NCBI GenBank assembly: GCA_016712265.1
Contig: JADJRJ010000029.1
Span: forward strand, 62,001 to 126,000
Direction of reading: 5' to 3'
Source of the DNA: Gemmatimonadota bacterium
GTDB taxonomy: Bacteria > Gemmatimonadota > Gemmatimonadetes > Gemmatimonadales > Gemmatimonadaceae
Length of the DNA stretch: 64,000 nucleotides
In this document: in pieces, positions 1 to 8,730 of the stretch
Layout of the letters: each line of letters begins with the position of its first letter
Position numbering within the stretch: the stretch's first letter is position 1
Made by a program: the position numbers and the translations under genes
Notes under the pieces: model-generated
Told to the model about the DNA's origin: nothing
Databases searched by the model: none
Seen by the model: the letters and a program-made list of their open reading frames with translations, nothing else

Positions 1-36
1 GGGATCGCCGGTCGGCGAGACGTACCACGCCCTGTC

Positions 37-1113
37 GTGCTGCCGCCCTGGTGGATCGTGCTGCGCAGCACCCTGGTGGTAGCGGTCATGATGCTCACGA
101 TGCGCGTCGTACGTCGGCGAACGCGCATCCTGATGATGCGTCCCGCGGCGACCGTTTTTGCGGTCATGGCGTTTGCGGCAGGGCTGGCCTGCTTCGCCAA
201 CCGGCCACTTGAGCTGCCCCTGCTCCCGGCGCGCGTGGGGATGATGGTGACCCCGCTGCGCTTTTCCCTTTGGGTGGATGAGGCGTACCTCGCTGTTCAG
301 CTCTCGTACCTCCTGCCGTCGCTGGTCCTCGCCTGGGCCGCGAGCTTCGAGCGTTCGCTCCGGCGTTCGTTGGGAGCCATGGCCACCGCCGCGGCGCTGC
401 ATGTCGTCATCCAGGCCGGCTGGCCCGGGGCAGAAGCCTGGCTCCGCTCCACCGGTGTCGTGGCGATGGTGGCCGCGGGGGGCGTCGGTGCATTCCTGTT
501 GTTGGCCAGCGCGATCCGGGATCGACTCGACGACCTGCTCACGCGCAAGCCGGACGCCGAGACCTCGGACGAGGGACTGAGCGACCACCTGTTGACGCGC
601 GCGGAAGTCCGCCGTGTCGCGTTGGCCGTCTGTCTCGTGGCCGCCGCGGTGGCCGCCGGTCGAGTCTGGAGCGCGCGTCCCGAGACGCGGCGCCTTGCGG
701 CCGGCAGTGGATCCGCCCAACTCCCCGCGACGTGGCGCTCCGACAGCGCCGCATGGATCCGCCCGGACATCAGCGGCGACACCTCGCGCCTGGTGGTCGA
801 GCTCCGACCCGACACATTGGACGCCATGGCGGCACTGCAAGAGCTGGCGCCAACGCTGGGCGAGCAGTATCCGGCGTTCACGCCGACGGGGCTCCACCGT
901 TGGGACCACGTCGCGACCGGGATGGTGGCGCTCGACTTTACCTGGTACCAGCAACCGGCGGACTCGAGCACCTATCGGCTCGGGACGGTGGTGCTGACCC
1001 CCGTCGGCGGGGACCACCTGGGCGTGGGCACCTTGACCTACGGCCCCGCGCTGGTCGATCGCCGCTGGGACGTCGCTCGCATGCTCGCGTCGTTGCGTCC
1101 CGCGGGTCGTTAG
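37..1113 (+). CDS. Multi-pass membrane protein of unknown function
   Basis: I do not recognise a family. The 358-residue protein has about five hydrophobic segments in residues 1-215, separated by Arg-rich loops (for example VRRRTR near residue 24), which suggests an inner-membrane domain. A soluble C-terminal part of about 140 residues with many Asp, Thr and Trp follows. The GTG at 37 is the first usable start, but the frame stays open to base 1, so the gene may be truncated by the window edge. It is convergent with the NTE-like patatin gene, and their stop codons overlap: the sequence TTAG at 1110-1113 gives TAG on this strand and TAA on the other, inside a CGTTAGGC motif. Confidence 0.7.
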   Translation: MLPPWWIVLRSTLVVAVMMLTMRVVRRRTRILMMRPAATVFAVMAFAAGLACFANRPLELPLLPARVGMMVTPLRFSLWVDEAYLAVQLSYLLPSLVLAWAASFERSLRRSLGAMATAAALHVVIQAGWPGAEAWLRSTGVVAMVAAGGVGAFLLLASAIRDRLDDLLTRKPDAETSDEGLSDHLLTRAEVRRVALAVCLVAAAVAAGRVWSARPETRRLAAGSGSAQLPATWRSDSAAWIRPDISGDTSRLVVELRPDTLDAMAALQELAPTLGEQYPAFTPTGLHRWDHVATGMVALDFTWYQQPADSSTYRLGTVVLTPVGGDHLGVGTLTYGPALVDRRWDVARMLASLRPAGR

Positions 1114-1115
1114 GC
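1108..1115. repeat. CGTTAGGC/GCCTAACG motif, first of 16 copies
   Basis: Exact copies begin at 1108, 6589, 7974, 12976, 17663, 23144, 24085, 26314, 27458, 29160, 33097, 38218, 41961, 45345, 45971, 54592 and 59549 if both orientations are counted (this list includes the copy at 1108). Near copies (CGTTAGGT) are inside 15139-15146 and 56695-56702. Here it supplies the stop codons of two convergent genes. Confidence 0.7.
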
Positions 1116-3326
1116 GAGGGCCGTCCCCGCCTGGGCTTTCCACCCGGGGAGCACGTCCATCCCGGCCTGGTACCCGGCCGCGACGATCTCGTCGATGCGC
1201 TCAAAGGCCAGGAGGCCGAACCCCGCCACCGACGGCCGGATCGCGAGGTCCGCGTCCGCCGCGCTGGCGCGCTCGCGGCTGGCACTGTAGAGCACCGTCG
1301 AGCGCATCATGACCTCGATCAGCGTCGGGAAGGCCGCGGTGCGACGTCCGGTGAGGTGGCCACGCAGCAATTCCCAGGTGCCGGGAACCCGATCGCAGGT
1401 AAACAGGCTCCCCACCTGCGCCGACACGATGGAGGCGATCACGACGCCGGCGCCGGCCTTTCGCATGACGTCCGTGGGCAGGTTGTTGAGGACCCCACCA
1501 TCCACCAGGAGCTGCTTGTCATGCAGCACCGGGACGCTCACTCCCGGCAAGTTGGCGCTGGCGGTGGCGCCGTGACGGAGCGAGCCGCGACGATGCACCA
1601 CGACGTCTGCTGTGGTGAGGTTGGCCGAGACGCAGAAGTAGCTGCGCCACAGGTCCTCGATGTGCACGTCGCCGTATGCTGCCCGCCCCGCCTCGTCCAC
1701 GCGATCCTGGCCAACCAGGGCCAGCAGCGGCACGGTGAATCCGCGGTGGGGGCGAATCTCGAGAAAGACCCGGCGACTGGCTCGGGTGATCTCCGCGAGG
1801 GTGCGCCCCATGGCGTACTGTCCGCCGATGAACGCTCCCATGCTCGTCCCCCCGACCAGGTCGACGGGTATCCCGGCTTCGTCGAGCGCCCGGAGGAGTC
1901 CGATATGGGCGAACCCACGGGCACCGCCGCCGCCCAGGACGAGTCCGATGGCACGCCCTGAGAGGATGCGCGCGAGTCGCTCGAAATCGCGCGGCTCGGA
2001 CATGCGCACGTGGTGGTGTTCGGAGACGTAGGGCCGCGCGTCCAACCAGTAGCGCGTGTTGGCCGGCGACTTCGTGCCGTCGGCATGCGCCAACACCAGG
2101 ACCGCGCGGGATTCGCCCTGCCGCACCGAGCTGGCGACGACATCGTGCTCCACGCGGGCCGGCGTGTGCAGTTCCCGAGGGTCGGCCACCAGGACCAGCC
2201 GATCGGCGTGGCGGACGCACCGCCGCGACCATTCACTGGGCGCGTCGTCCGCGACATACACGACGAAACGATGTTCGTCTTCCCACCGCTCCAGCAACTC
2301 CATGAGACGCGACTCGAGCGAACTGCCAACGGCCGCTTGCGCCAGACCGGAGACCCCGGACAGCGCATCCACGCGCGCCGAGTCCAGGCGCAAGACAGAC
2401 GCGTTGACGTCCAGGGCAGCCGCCACCCGTTCCGCGACCGCCTGCACCGGAGCCCTGAGGCTCGCCGGGACGACCGCGACCGAGCTGATCGTGCTGTTGC
2501 GCGCGGTACGCAATGGCGCCGTGGCGCGCAGCGAGACGGCGCGTGCGAGGTACCGCATGACACGCGGATGGCTCGCGATGAGTTCCTCGAACGCCGTGGA
2601 CGAGTACCGCACAATGGTGCTGTCGCGGGTGGCGCGCGCGCGGTAGGCCCGGGGACGTCCCGTGAGAAACCCCGACTCGCCCACCGTTTCCCCGCGGTTG
2701 CGATATGACTCCAGGCGTTCTTCCCCGTTCTCCGCCACGTGCAGCGCGGCCACGCGTCCGCGGATGATGAACAGCACACTGTCGGCCCGCGCGGCCGGCT
2801 CAAACACAACCTCGCCACGCTTGACGTGCAGCCAATCGCCCAGCCGCTCCAGGTCGTCGAGCAGGGCTTCGTCGACCGGGCCAAAAATCCGTCGCAGGCT
2901 CGTCAGCGACTGACGCCGGTGCAAGCGGTCCAGGACCTGCACGAAGGCGGGGTGCGCGACACCGAGCCGGTCCACCGCCTCGTCCGGGACCACGGCGACG
3001 AGGGACGGCTCCTGCGCCGCGACGACCCAGGTGTTCGCTCCACCGAGCTCTTGCAGGCCGTCCACCGCTTCACCCGGTGCGATGATCCGCATGCGCTTCG
3101 GACCGTCGCTCAGGTCCGGTTCGGACGCGTGCAGCAAGCCTTCCGCGAGCAGGTAGAGGGCACCGGCGCCGCTCCCCTCCTTGAACAAGCGGTCACCAAC
3201 CTCAAGGCGCATGAACTCCACCTCGGCAGCCAGCGCGGACGTAATGCTGGGCTCAAGGTCGCGGAGCAGTCGCGTGGACTGCACGGCCAACAAGGCACCG
3301 GCGTCATCGGGAGTAATCGGCGTCAT
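1110..3326 (-). CDS. NTE-like patatin phospholipase with two cyclic-nucleotide-binding domains
   Basis: Probable lysophospholipase/esterase of the neuropathy-target-esterase type (738 aa). Two cNMP-binding folds are visible at about residues 20-135 and 150-265; the second holds the glycine-rich ESYRNRGETVGESGFLTGRP segment. A linker (about 270-450) leads to a patatin domain from residue 459. The patatin part shows the oxyanion loop GLVLGGGGARG (461-471), the nucleophile elbow GTSMG with Ser495, and the Asp motif DGG with Asp609. There is no signal peptide, so it is probably cytoplasmic or membrane-associated. A GAGGAG lies before the ATG. In the family, nucleotide binding is thought to modulate the esterase; binding here is inferred. 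A class III cyclase is encoded in the same window at 60.8-62.4 kb. Confidence 0.9.
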   Translation of the reverse strand: MTPITPDDAGALLAVQSTRLLRDLEPSITSALAAEVEFMRLEVGDRLFKEGSGAGALYLLAEGLLHASEPDLSDGPKRMRIIAPGEAVDGLQELGGANTWVVAAQEPSLVAVVPDEAVDRLGVAHPAFVQVLDRLHRRQSLTSLRRIFGPVDEALLDDLERLGDWLHVKRGEVVFEPAARADSVLFIIRGRVAALHVAENGEERLESYRNRGETVGESGFLTGRPRAYRARATRDSTIVRYSSTAFEELIASHPRVMRYLARAVSLRATAPLRTARNSTISSVAVVPASLRAPVQAVAERVAAALDVNASVLRLDSARVDALSGVSGLAQAAVGSSLESRLMELLERWEDEHRFVVYVADDAPSEWSRRCVRHADRLVLVADPRELHTPARVEHDVVASSVRQGESRAVLVLAHADGTKSPANTRYWLDARPYVSEHHHVRMSEPRDFERLARILSGRAIGLVLGGGGARGFAHIGLLRALDEAGIPVDLVGGTSMGAFIGGQYAMGRTLAEITRASRRVFLEIRPHRGFTVPLLALVGQDRVDEAGRAAYGDVHIEDLWRSYFCVSANLTTADVVVHRRGSLRHGATASANLPGVSVPVLHDKQLLVDGGVLNNLPTDVMRKAGAGVVIASIVSAQVGSLFTCDRVPGTWELLRGHLTGRRTAAFPTLIEVMMRSTVLYSASRERASAADADLAIRPSVAGFGLLAFERIDEIVAAGYQAGMDVLPGWKAQAGTALA

Positions 3327-3342
3327 GGCGGGACGTTTCTCC

Positions 3343-4419
3343 TCAGGAGCGACGGACGCGGCGGAAGAAGAGGCGCCGCCCGGTGCTGGCGTGTTCCACC
3401 ATCAGTTCGTCATCGGAACGGCTGGCTCGCTGCCGGACCTCACCGGTGGCAAGGGTGACCACCCCCTGGCGAGTCGCCGACCAGCGTCCTGTCTCGCGGC
3501 GCGAGTCGGTGACCTGTTGTTCCACCGGCGCTCCAGTGGCCGTGGAGACCACCCGTCGTGTGACCACGTCGATGCTGTAGGCGCTGTCCGCTGGCGAGAG
3601 TTCCAGGTACGCGGCGAGCAGCTCGTCGCGCGTGCTTTCGCTGCCGGTGCGGCGCTGCTGGGCGACGAACGGCAGCGGGAGGCCGTCCACGCGCGCGAGG
3701 ACCCAGCTGCCCGCGATATCAACCGACTTGGAGAGCGGCCGGAGGTCGAACTGCCAGCCCGCGCTGAACTGCCACGCGCTCAAGTCCAGGGACCGCGGGA
3801 ACGCGGACGGAAGGGGATCGGTGAGGGAGTACCCTACGCTGGCGAAATTGCGCGCCCGGTAGCCGGCGGCGAGCAGGAGCCGCGCATTGGTGAACGGGGG
3901 CGCGATGCCGACCCCGGCGGAGACGCCATACTCGAACGTGGAGGCGCGGACTTCGGCCTGCTTGCCGGCCGGGGTGTGCACGCGACCATTCCACAGGTCG
4001 ACCAGGCCAAACGAGCCGGTGAAGTAGGGGTTGATCCACGTGCCGGTCTTGTAGGTCGAGTGGATCGAGATGACCGGCAGGGAGCGCAACGACGCACGCA
4101 GATCAATGGTGGCCGGGTCCTTGCTCTGCACGGGCCGGAGGTATCCGGCGCCGAACCCCAATTCGAGGTCGATGGCGCGCGAGCGCGTGTCGAGGTCGAT
4201 GAGCACCTCGGTACCGGCGCCACACACCGGCAACGTGCCGCACCCACGCCCCGAGAGGTCGAGCACGCCGTTGTCTTTCGGCGAGATGGACTGCAGCGAC
4301 AACGTCAGGCGATGCACCCGGGCGAAGACCGTCGAGAGGAAGCCGAGATCCTGTGCGTGGACGATGGCGGGTGAGCTGACGGCGAATAGCAGGGCAAGGC
4401 AAGGCGAGGAAAGCCGCAT
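3343..4419 (-). CDS. Secreted outer-membrane-type protein of unknown function
   Basis: The 358-residue product starts with a signal peptide (MRLSSPCLALLFAVSSPA followed by IVHAQ). I chose the ATG at 4419 because the signal peptide begins there, although the frame is open to 4626. The middle part (about 20-240) alternates polar and aromatic residues with many Gly and Ala, as in beta-barrel proteins. The last 120 residues form a separate block opening with a GSWVLARVDGLPLPF motif, which I take to be a small lipocalin-like beta domain. It lies 22 bases downstream of the secreted patatin and 16 bases upstream of the NTE-like patatin, all on the minus strand, so the three are probably co-transcribed. 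No enzymatic motif is visible. Confidence 0.75.
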   Translation of the reverse strand: MRLSSPCLALLFAVSSPAIVHAQDLGFLSTVFARVHRLTLSLQSISPKDNGVLDLSGRGCGTLPVCGAGTEVLIDLDTRSRAIDLELGFGAGYLRPVQSKDPATIDLRASLRSLPVISIHSTYKTGTWINPYFTGSFGLVDLWNGRVHTPAGKQAEVRASTFEYGVSAGVGIAPPFTNARLLLAAGYRARNFASVGYSLTDPLPSAFPRSLDLSAWQFSAGWQFDLRPLSKSVDIAGSWVLARVDGLPLPFVAQQRRTGSESTRDELLAAYLELSPADSAYSIDVVTRRVVSTATGAPVEQQVTDSRRETGRWSATRQGVVTLATGEVRQRASRSDDELMVEHASTGRRLFFRRVRRS

Positions 4420-4441
4420 GTCGATATCGAGGGAAGGAGGG

Positions 4442-6973
4442 TCAGCGCGAGCGCATCTCGCGCGGAAGGAGCCAGTAGAGCAGGCCGTTGACGTCGGCCA
4501 TGCCGACCAGCAACGACCAGTGCCCGCGCTCACGGGTGTCAACACGTGTCGTAGTGACGCCCATCGTAAAGCGGGAGGCAAAGAGGTCGCACTGCAGTCG
4601 GTGCACCATGCGCTCCCGCGGAGCAAAGGTCACGTCACGCGCCCACGGCGCCCGGACGCGCCAGCCCGAGGCGAGCAGGCATTCGTTGACCATGATGCCC
4701 GGGTTACGCCACATCACGCCGGCTCCCGCCGAGAGCCACGAGCGGCGCGTGGTCTCGGTGCTCTCACCCGCCGCGCGGGATTGCGTGCGCCCGTAGTGCA
4801 CCGTCAGGGGAAAGACGATGCTCGTCCGGGCGTTCTGGTGAAAGGCGGGTCGCACCCCGGCTTCGAGCGTGGTCGCCCCAAAGCCGCCAGCCACGGTGTA
4901 CGGCACACCAAGCCGGAACAACGTCTGCACCAGGCCGCACGCGCCAAACCGCGGGTAGAGGGTGCCATCGCCACACTCCCGCGGCGTGCTCGACTGGTCC
5001 CATGCGAAGGCCGCGCGCGTGGGGGTGCCAAGCAGGCTGCGCAGCACCGGGTTCGCCAGCCGCAGGCGAGCATCCGCATAGTTCGCCTGTTCCACCTGTT
5101 GGGCTACGCGTTCCACCGCCGCCGCCCGCTCCATCCCCAGGAAAGCCAAACGCTTGATGAAGTCATGGGGGTTGGAGAGGAACCGGAGCACGTCGTCATT
5201 GGCGAAACACGCGGAGGAGGCCGAGTCGACCGCCGTGTACGAGGCCTGGCATTCGCCGTGGTTGGCAGCATACGCGCGCAGGGAGTCCACCACCCCCCGT
5301 TGGGTCGCGAGGGTCGTAAACGCGCTGAGGCCGTTGCTGCACATCAGCGCTTCAAACGGGCCGTTGCCGGGCGTACAACGCCGGGGGGCGACCATGGCCT
5401 CCTGGAAGGCGTCCGTCACCTGGCGCAGGATGCCCAGTCGCCGACGCACCTCGGCATCGTTGGCGCACGTGGGATCCCGCGGCGCGTCCTGGTCCACGGC
5501 CAGGTGATGTTCGCGCTCATAGAACCGGGTCACCAGGGCATGACCCACGCAGCCGACGTCGACACGCTGCATCAACGTTCGGAAGACGGCGGCGTGACAA
5601 CGGGCGCGGAGCGCGGTGACGGACGTCGCATCCGGTGACGTCGCCGCAGCACACAGCCGGTCCGAGCTGAAGCTCAAGGCGTCGTACACGCCGACGTAGA
5701 AGTCGTGCTCGCGGAACGGCCTCGCCAGGAAGGCGCCGAAGTGCGCCAGGGTCTGGCCGAAGATCGACCACGCGCGGCTCGTCACCTCAACAGTGTCCGC
5801 CACCGATCCGCGTTGCTCCGGCGATCCCGCGCGGCTGCGGGCGTAGGCGTGCAGCTCATACTCGGCGGCGGACTTCCACATGCTGCCGAGGAACTGGGTG
5901 GCGGCCAGCGTCCCACCCGCGCTCTCGACCGTGGTATCCGCCCGATGCGCATCGCCCCGGCGGAGCGCTGTGGGGACGATAAACACGGTATGGAACAGGG
6001 TGCGCCCGTTCGGCGGCTCGGCCTTGCGCGAGGCCAGGAGCACGCGGTCGGCGATAGAGATGGGGCGGTTGTCGAAGGCAGCCCCATCCATGAACCGGGC
6101 TTCGGTGGGAGTGGCGCAGCCGATCCGTCGGTCTTCTGCTGCCGGGCAGACGCCGGCACTGTCCAGCGCATTCGCGCGATAGTAGCGCAGCGACACCGGC
6201 GCGAAGACAAACGGGATGGAGCTGGACGCCAGGGCCATTCGGTAGGCGTCGTCGACCGTCAGGCGGTCGGTTGCTCCGGCGGGGGCCGCGGCGATCTGGA
6301 CCCCGACTCCCTCGTCGTAGCGCAGGTCCGGGGAGGCCTGGCGCAGGGCCATTCGAGCGTCGGCGCCGACCTCCAGGCGATAACTCGTGACATGGCGCTG
6401 GACGGCGATGGAGACGTGGTCAAAGACCTCCTCCGTTATCGCGCGCTGGCGCGTGACCGATCCCGCCACCTGGACCGCACATCCCGGTCGACCCGGCTGC
6501 GCCGCCGCCTGCTTGACGCGGTCGAGGAGGGCCGACTCGAAATACTGCCGGTCGATGAGTCCGTACTCCGGGGCGCGCACCCGCGCCCCGTTAGGCATGA
6601 GTTGCCGCCACCCCACATCCACCCACGTGCGCCAGTAGAGCGACTCCTCCGGTCGGATCGACGGCGCCGCCGCACAGTAGTGCAGGGAGGACATGAGGGA
6701 GTTGATCGTCCCGGCAGAGGCGCCGCTGAACCCCACGATCCGCGGAATCGCCTTTTGGGAGGCATTCATCAGGACTCGCAGCGAGTCATCGAGCTGCACG
6801 CGGCGAATGAGCTCGACCAGCCCCCAGTTCACGCCGGCCTGGTACGAGCCCAGGGATATGCCTCCGCTCGTGGCGAGGACGACCCGTGCCTCGCCGTGCG
6901 TGGCCGGTACCTGTGCCTGGACGGTCGAGCCCAGGGCGGCAAGGAGCAGGGAAGGAAGTATCGCGCGAGGCAT
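4442..6973 (-). CDS. Secreted patatin-like phospholipase with long C-terminal domain
   Basis: An 843-residue patatin-family acyl hydrolase with an N-terminal signal peptide (residues 1-20, ending VQAQ). The oxyanion loop is SGGISLGSYQAG (36-47), the nucleophile elbow GASAG holds Ser86, and the catalytic Asp lies in DGA at Asp296. So the Ser-Asp dyad is complete. Residues beyond about 330 are unlike common patatins; the final 200 residues contain alternating strands and several Cys and may form an outer-membrane barrel, as in two-domain patatin autotransporters (inference). The likely reaction is release of fatty acid from phospholipid outside the cytoplasm. The gene is divergent from the catalase-family/alpha-dioxygenase operon, with a 30-base palindrome in the shared 206-base gap. 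Confidence 0.88.
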   Translation of the reverse strand: MPRAILPSLLLAALGSTVQAQVPATHGEARVVLATSGGISLGSYQAGVNWGLVELIRRVQLDDSLRVLMNASQKAIPRIVGFSGASAGTINSLMSSLHYCAAAPSIRPEESLYWRTWVDVGWRQLMPNGARVRAPEYGLIDRQYFESALLDRVKQAAAQPGRPGCAVQVAGSVTRQRAITEEVFDHVSIAVQRHVTSYRLEVGADARMALRQASPDLRYDEGVGVQIAAAPAGATDRLTVDDAYRMALASSSIPFVFAPVSLRYYRANALDSAGVCPAAEDRRIGCATPTEARFMDGAAFDNRPISIADRVLLASRKAEPPNGRTLFHTVFIVPTALRRGDAHRADTTVESAGGTLAATQFLGSMWKSAAEYELHAYARSRAGSPEQRGSVADTVEVTSRAWSIFGQTLAHFGAFLARPFREHDFYVGVYDALSFSSDRLCAAATSPDATSVTALRARCHAAVFRTLMQRVDVGCVGHALVTRFYEREHHLAVDQDAPRDPTCANDAEVRRRLGILRQVTDAFQEAMVAPRRCTPGNGPFEALMCSNGLSAFTTLATQRGVVDSLRAYAANHGECQASYTAVDSASSACFANDDVLRFLSNPHDFIKRLAFLGMERAAAVERVAQQVEQANYADARLRLANPVLRSLLGTPTRAAFAWDQSSTPRECGDGTLYPRFGACGLVQTLFRLGVPYTVAGGFGATTLEAGVRPAFHQNARTSIVFPLTVHYGRTQSRAAGESTETTRRSWLSAGAGVMWRNPGIMVNECLLASGWRVRAPWARDVTFAPRERMVHRLQCDLFASRFTMGVTTTRVDTRERGHWSLLVGMADVNGLLYWLLPREMRSR

Positions 6974-6990
6974 GAGGAATGGGCGGTGTC

Positions 6991-7020
6991 GTGGTACCGG
7001 AGCGGTGCCGCTCGTACCAC
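6991..7020. promoter_or_regulatory. Palindrome between divergent patatin and heme operon
   Basis: GTGGTAC and GTACCAC flank an inner GAGCGG-TG-CCGCTC, giving 13 base pairs with one 2-base bulge. It lies 18 bases upstream of the secreted patatin start (6973, minus) and 160 bases upstream of the catalase-family start (7180, plus). The position suits an operator shared by both directions or an RNA hairpin in a leader. No T-run follows on either strand, so an intrinsic terminator is less likely. Confidence 0.45.
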
Positions 7021-7179
7021 AGGCGCGACGCGCGGGGCAAAGGGCTCAGCGACCTATCGAGGACCCGCGCCCTTGGGGGGAAGTCGGTCCGATGAGACGC
7101 CGCCTCCAGATCTTGCGCCTGTCCTTCGAGCGCCGGCCCATCCACTGACGCGAGCCCAGTCCCCTGTCGAGAGCCTCCC

Positions 7180-8730
7180 TTGCCGTCACCCATTCCGGGA
7201 ATCACCTCGTTTGAGGATGTCGCGCGCGGGGTCGCAAACCCCCGATCCCTGGTGGACCGATTGAAGTCGTCGTTGCTGGCGGACGAGGTGTCGACCGTGG
7301 TTGACGCCTGCGAGGCTCTCTCGATGGCCGCCGCCTACCACCGCCGGGCGGCATTTGAGCGCGAGCAGTTTGCGGCGGTTCCCGATTACCAGGTCGTGCC
7401 GCACTTCGCGCTCCCCATGTCATGGACGGGGGACGAGTTGCGGCGACTGATGGCGGTGTTGACTCCGGCGCTGCGCGCGGAACCGCCGTTTCGAGACCGG
7501 GCCCGCCGGGCGCTTCGAATGTTCGACGTTGCGGCCCGGGACCTCGGGTGGGACCACGCGGAGCCGGGGGCGCAGCTCGGCGCCACGCCAGATGTTGCCG
7601 ATGGCTGGTATCCGGGCTCCAGGTACATGGAGGTGCCGATGCGGGCTGACGGTGTCGAGACGTTCGCCGATGAGTTCGCCCTGGTGGGTCGGCTGGCGTC
7701 CGAGATCCAGGAGACTGTCGTGCGCGTGGCTGCGGTGTCTGGATGTCCGCGGGCGCATGGGAATCACGCCAAGGCCACGGTTCTCTCGGCCGTCCTCGAG
7801 GCGGACCCGTCCGCACGACCCGCTTGGCGATCGCTCCTCGGCGATTCGCCCAGCGCCGGAGGGCTTCGCCTGTCGAACAGCTCACCCGACCTGCGTACCC
7901 CCGACCACAAGGGCAACCTGATCGGGTTCCGGTTCAGCTTCATGCTCGACCGGTCTCGCGAGCCCTTCACGACGCCTAACGGTGAAGGGGGATGGATGAC
8001 CCTCACCGCGAACAGTGCCGCCCGCGCGCACGTCGCAACGCCGGAGCGCCATGTGCGCTTCACTTCCTCCATTGGCTCCCCGCATCCATCCCCGGTCGCG
8101 ATGGTGCGCAGTGCACTGCGCGGTCCCCACATGGCCCGGGATGCGGCGCGATTGGTCCGCGAGGTGGTGACCGCGATCCCACAGGGACGGCAGGTTTCGG
8201 CGGCCCCACGCCTCGACGAGCTCGACTTCCACAGTCGGCACGCGTACCGGCTTGGTGCCCAGGCGGTGCGCTACGTGGTCCGGGTGGTCGAGCCGGCGTT
8301 TCCCAACGCGCCCGACGGGTGGGGTGACGACCCCGACTATCGACACCGCGTGCTGCTGGAGGTCGTGGCTTCGCAGGAGCTGCGCGCCACCATCGGGATC
8401 CAGGTCCTCCCGGACCTGCCGGCCGCGGATCACGACGCGTGGAGCCAGCGGATGATAGAGGACATGTCCGCAGACTGGACTGCCGTCCCGGTTGAGCCGT
8501 TTGCCGTGGTGCGAATCCCGCGCCAGCGCGTGACACCGAGTGCCGAGCGCGACCGGATGGTCCGCTGGTTTGCCGACAACCCCGTAGACCTGCGCGCGGC
8601 CGGCGGTTGGTTTTCGCCGCTTGGGGCCGCGGGGCGTTCGCGCACCCGCGTTTACGCCGCCAGCCAGCTCGCTCGTCGCGCATCGCCTCCGCTCGGCGTT
8701 CCCCCCCGACTCGAGGCCACGGCCCCATGA
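7180..8730 (+). CDS. Catalase-family heme protein (allene-oxide-synthase/hydroperoxide-metabolising type)
   Basis: This 516-residue protein matches the catalase superfamily outside classical catalases. Visible landmarks in order are a distal-side HAK at His196, GGLRLSNSSPDL (227-238) in the place of the catalase ARFSN segment, an IEDMSADW block (426-433) followed by VVRIPRQ, and a C-terminal RTRVY with Arg488 and Tyr492, matching the R-x-x-x-Y proximal heme ligand. Relatives of this class include catalases and coral-type allene oxide synthases that act on fatty-acid hydroperoxides. The start is a TTG at 7180, chosen because similarity begins soon after; this is uncertain. Its TGA overlaps the ATG of the next gene (ATGA), so both are translationally coupled. 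Catalase activity versus hydroperoxide rearrangement cannot be decided from sequence. Confidence 0.82.
   Translation: MPSPIPGITSFEDVARGVANPRSLVDRLKSSLLADEVSTVVDACEALSMAAAYHRRAAFEREQFAAVPDYQVVPHFALPMSWTGDELRRLMAVLTPALRAEPPFRDRARRALRMFDVAARDLGWDHAEPGAQLGATPDVADGWYPGSRYMEVPMRADGVETFADEFALVGRLASEIQETVVRVAAVSGCPRAHGNHAKATVLSAVLEADPSARPAWRSLLGDSPSAGGLRLSNSSPDLRTPDHKGNLIGFRFSFMLDRSREPFTTPNGEGGWMTLTANSAARAHVATPERHVRFTSSIGSPHPSPVAMVRSALRGPHMARDAARLVREVVTAIPQGRQVSAAPRLDELDFHSRHAYRLGAQAVRYVVRVVEPAFPNAPDGWGDDPDYRHRVLLEVVASQELRATIGIQVLPDLPAADHDAWSQRMIEDMSADWTAVPVEPFAVVRIPRQRVTPSAERDRMVRWFADNPVDLRAAGGWFSPLGAAGRSRTRVYAASQLARRASPPLGVPPRLEATAP

Noticed and set aside
732..1961. Long plus-strand open frame (409 codons) and similar ones on the opposite strand of many genes
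   Set aside because: It runs antisense to the patatin gene with Arg/Pro/Gly-rich, motif-free sequence; at this GC content such shadows are common. The same applies to long antisense frames over the secreted patatin, M1 peptidase, M48, glmM and cyclase genes.
8607..8726. Upstream start for the dioxygenase gene
   Set aside because: The longer frame overlaps the catalase-family gene by 120 bases, and the ATG at 8727 gives a clean lipoprotein signal and ATGA coupling.
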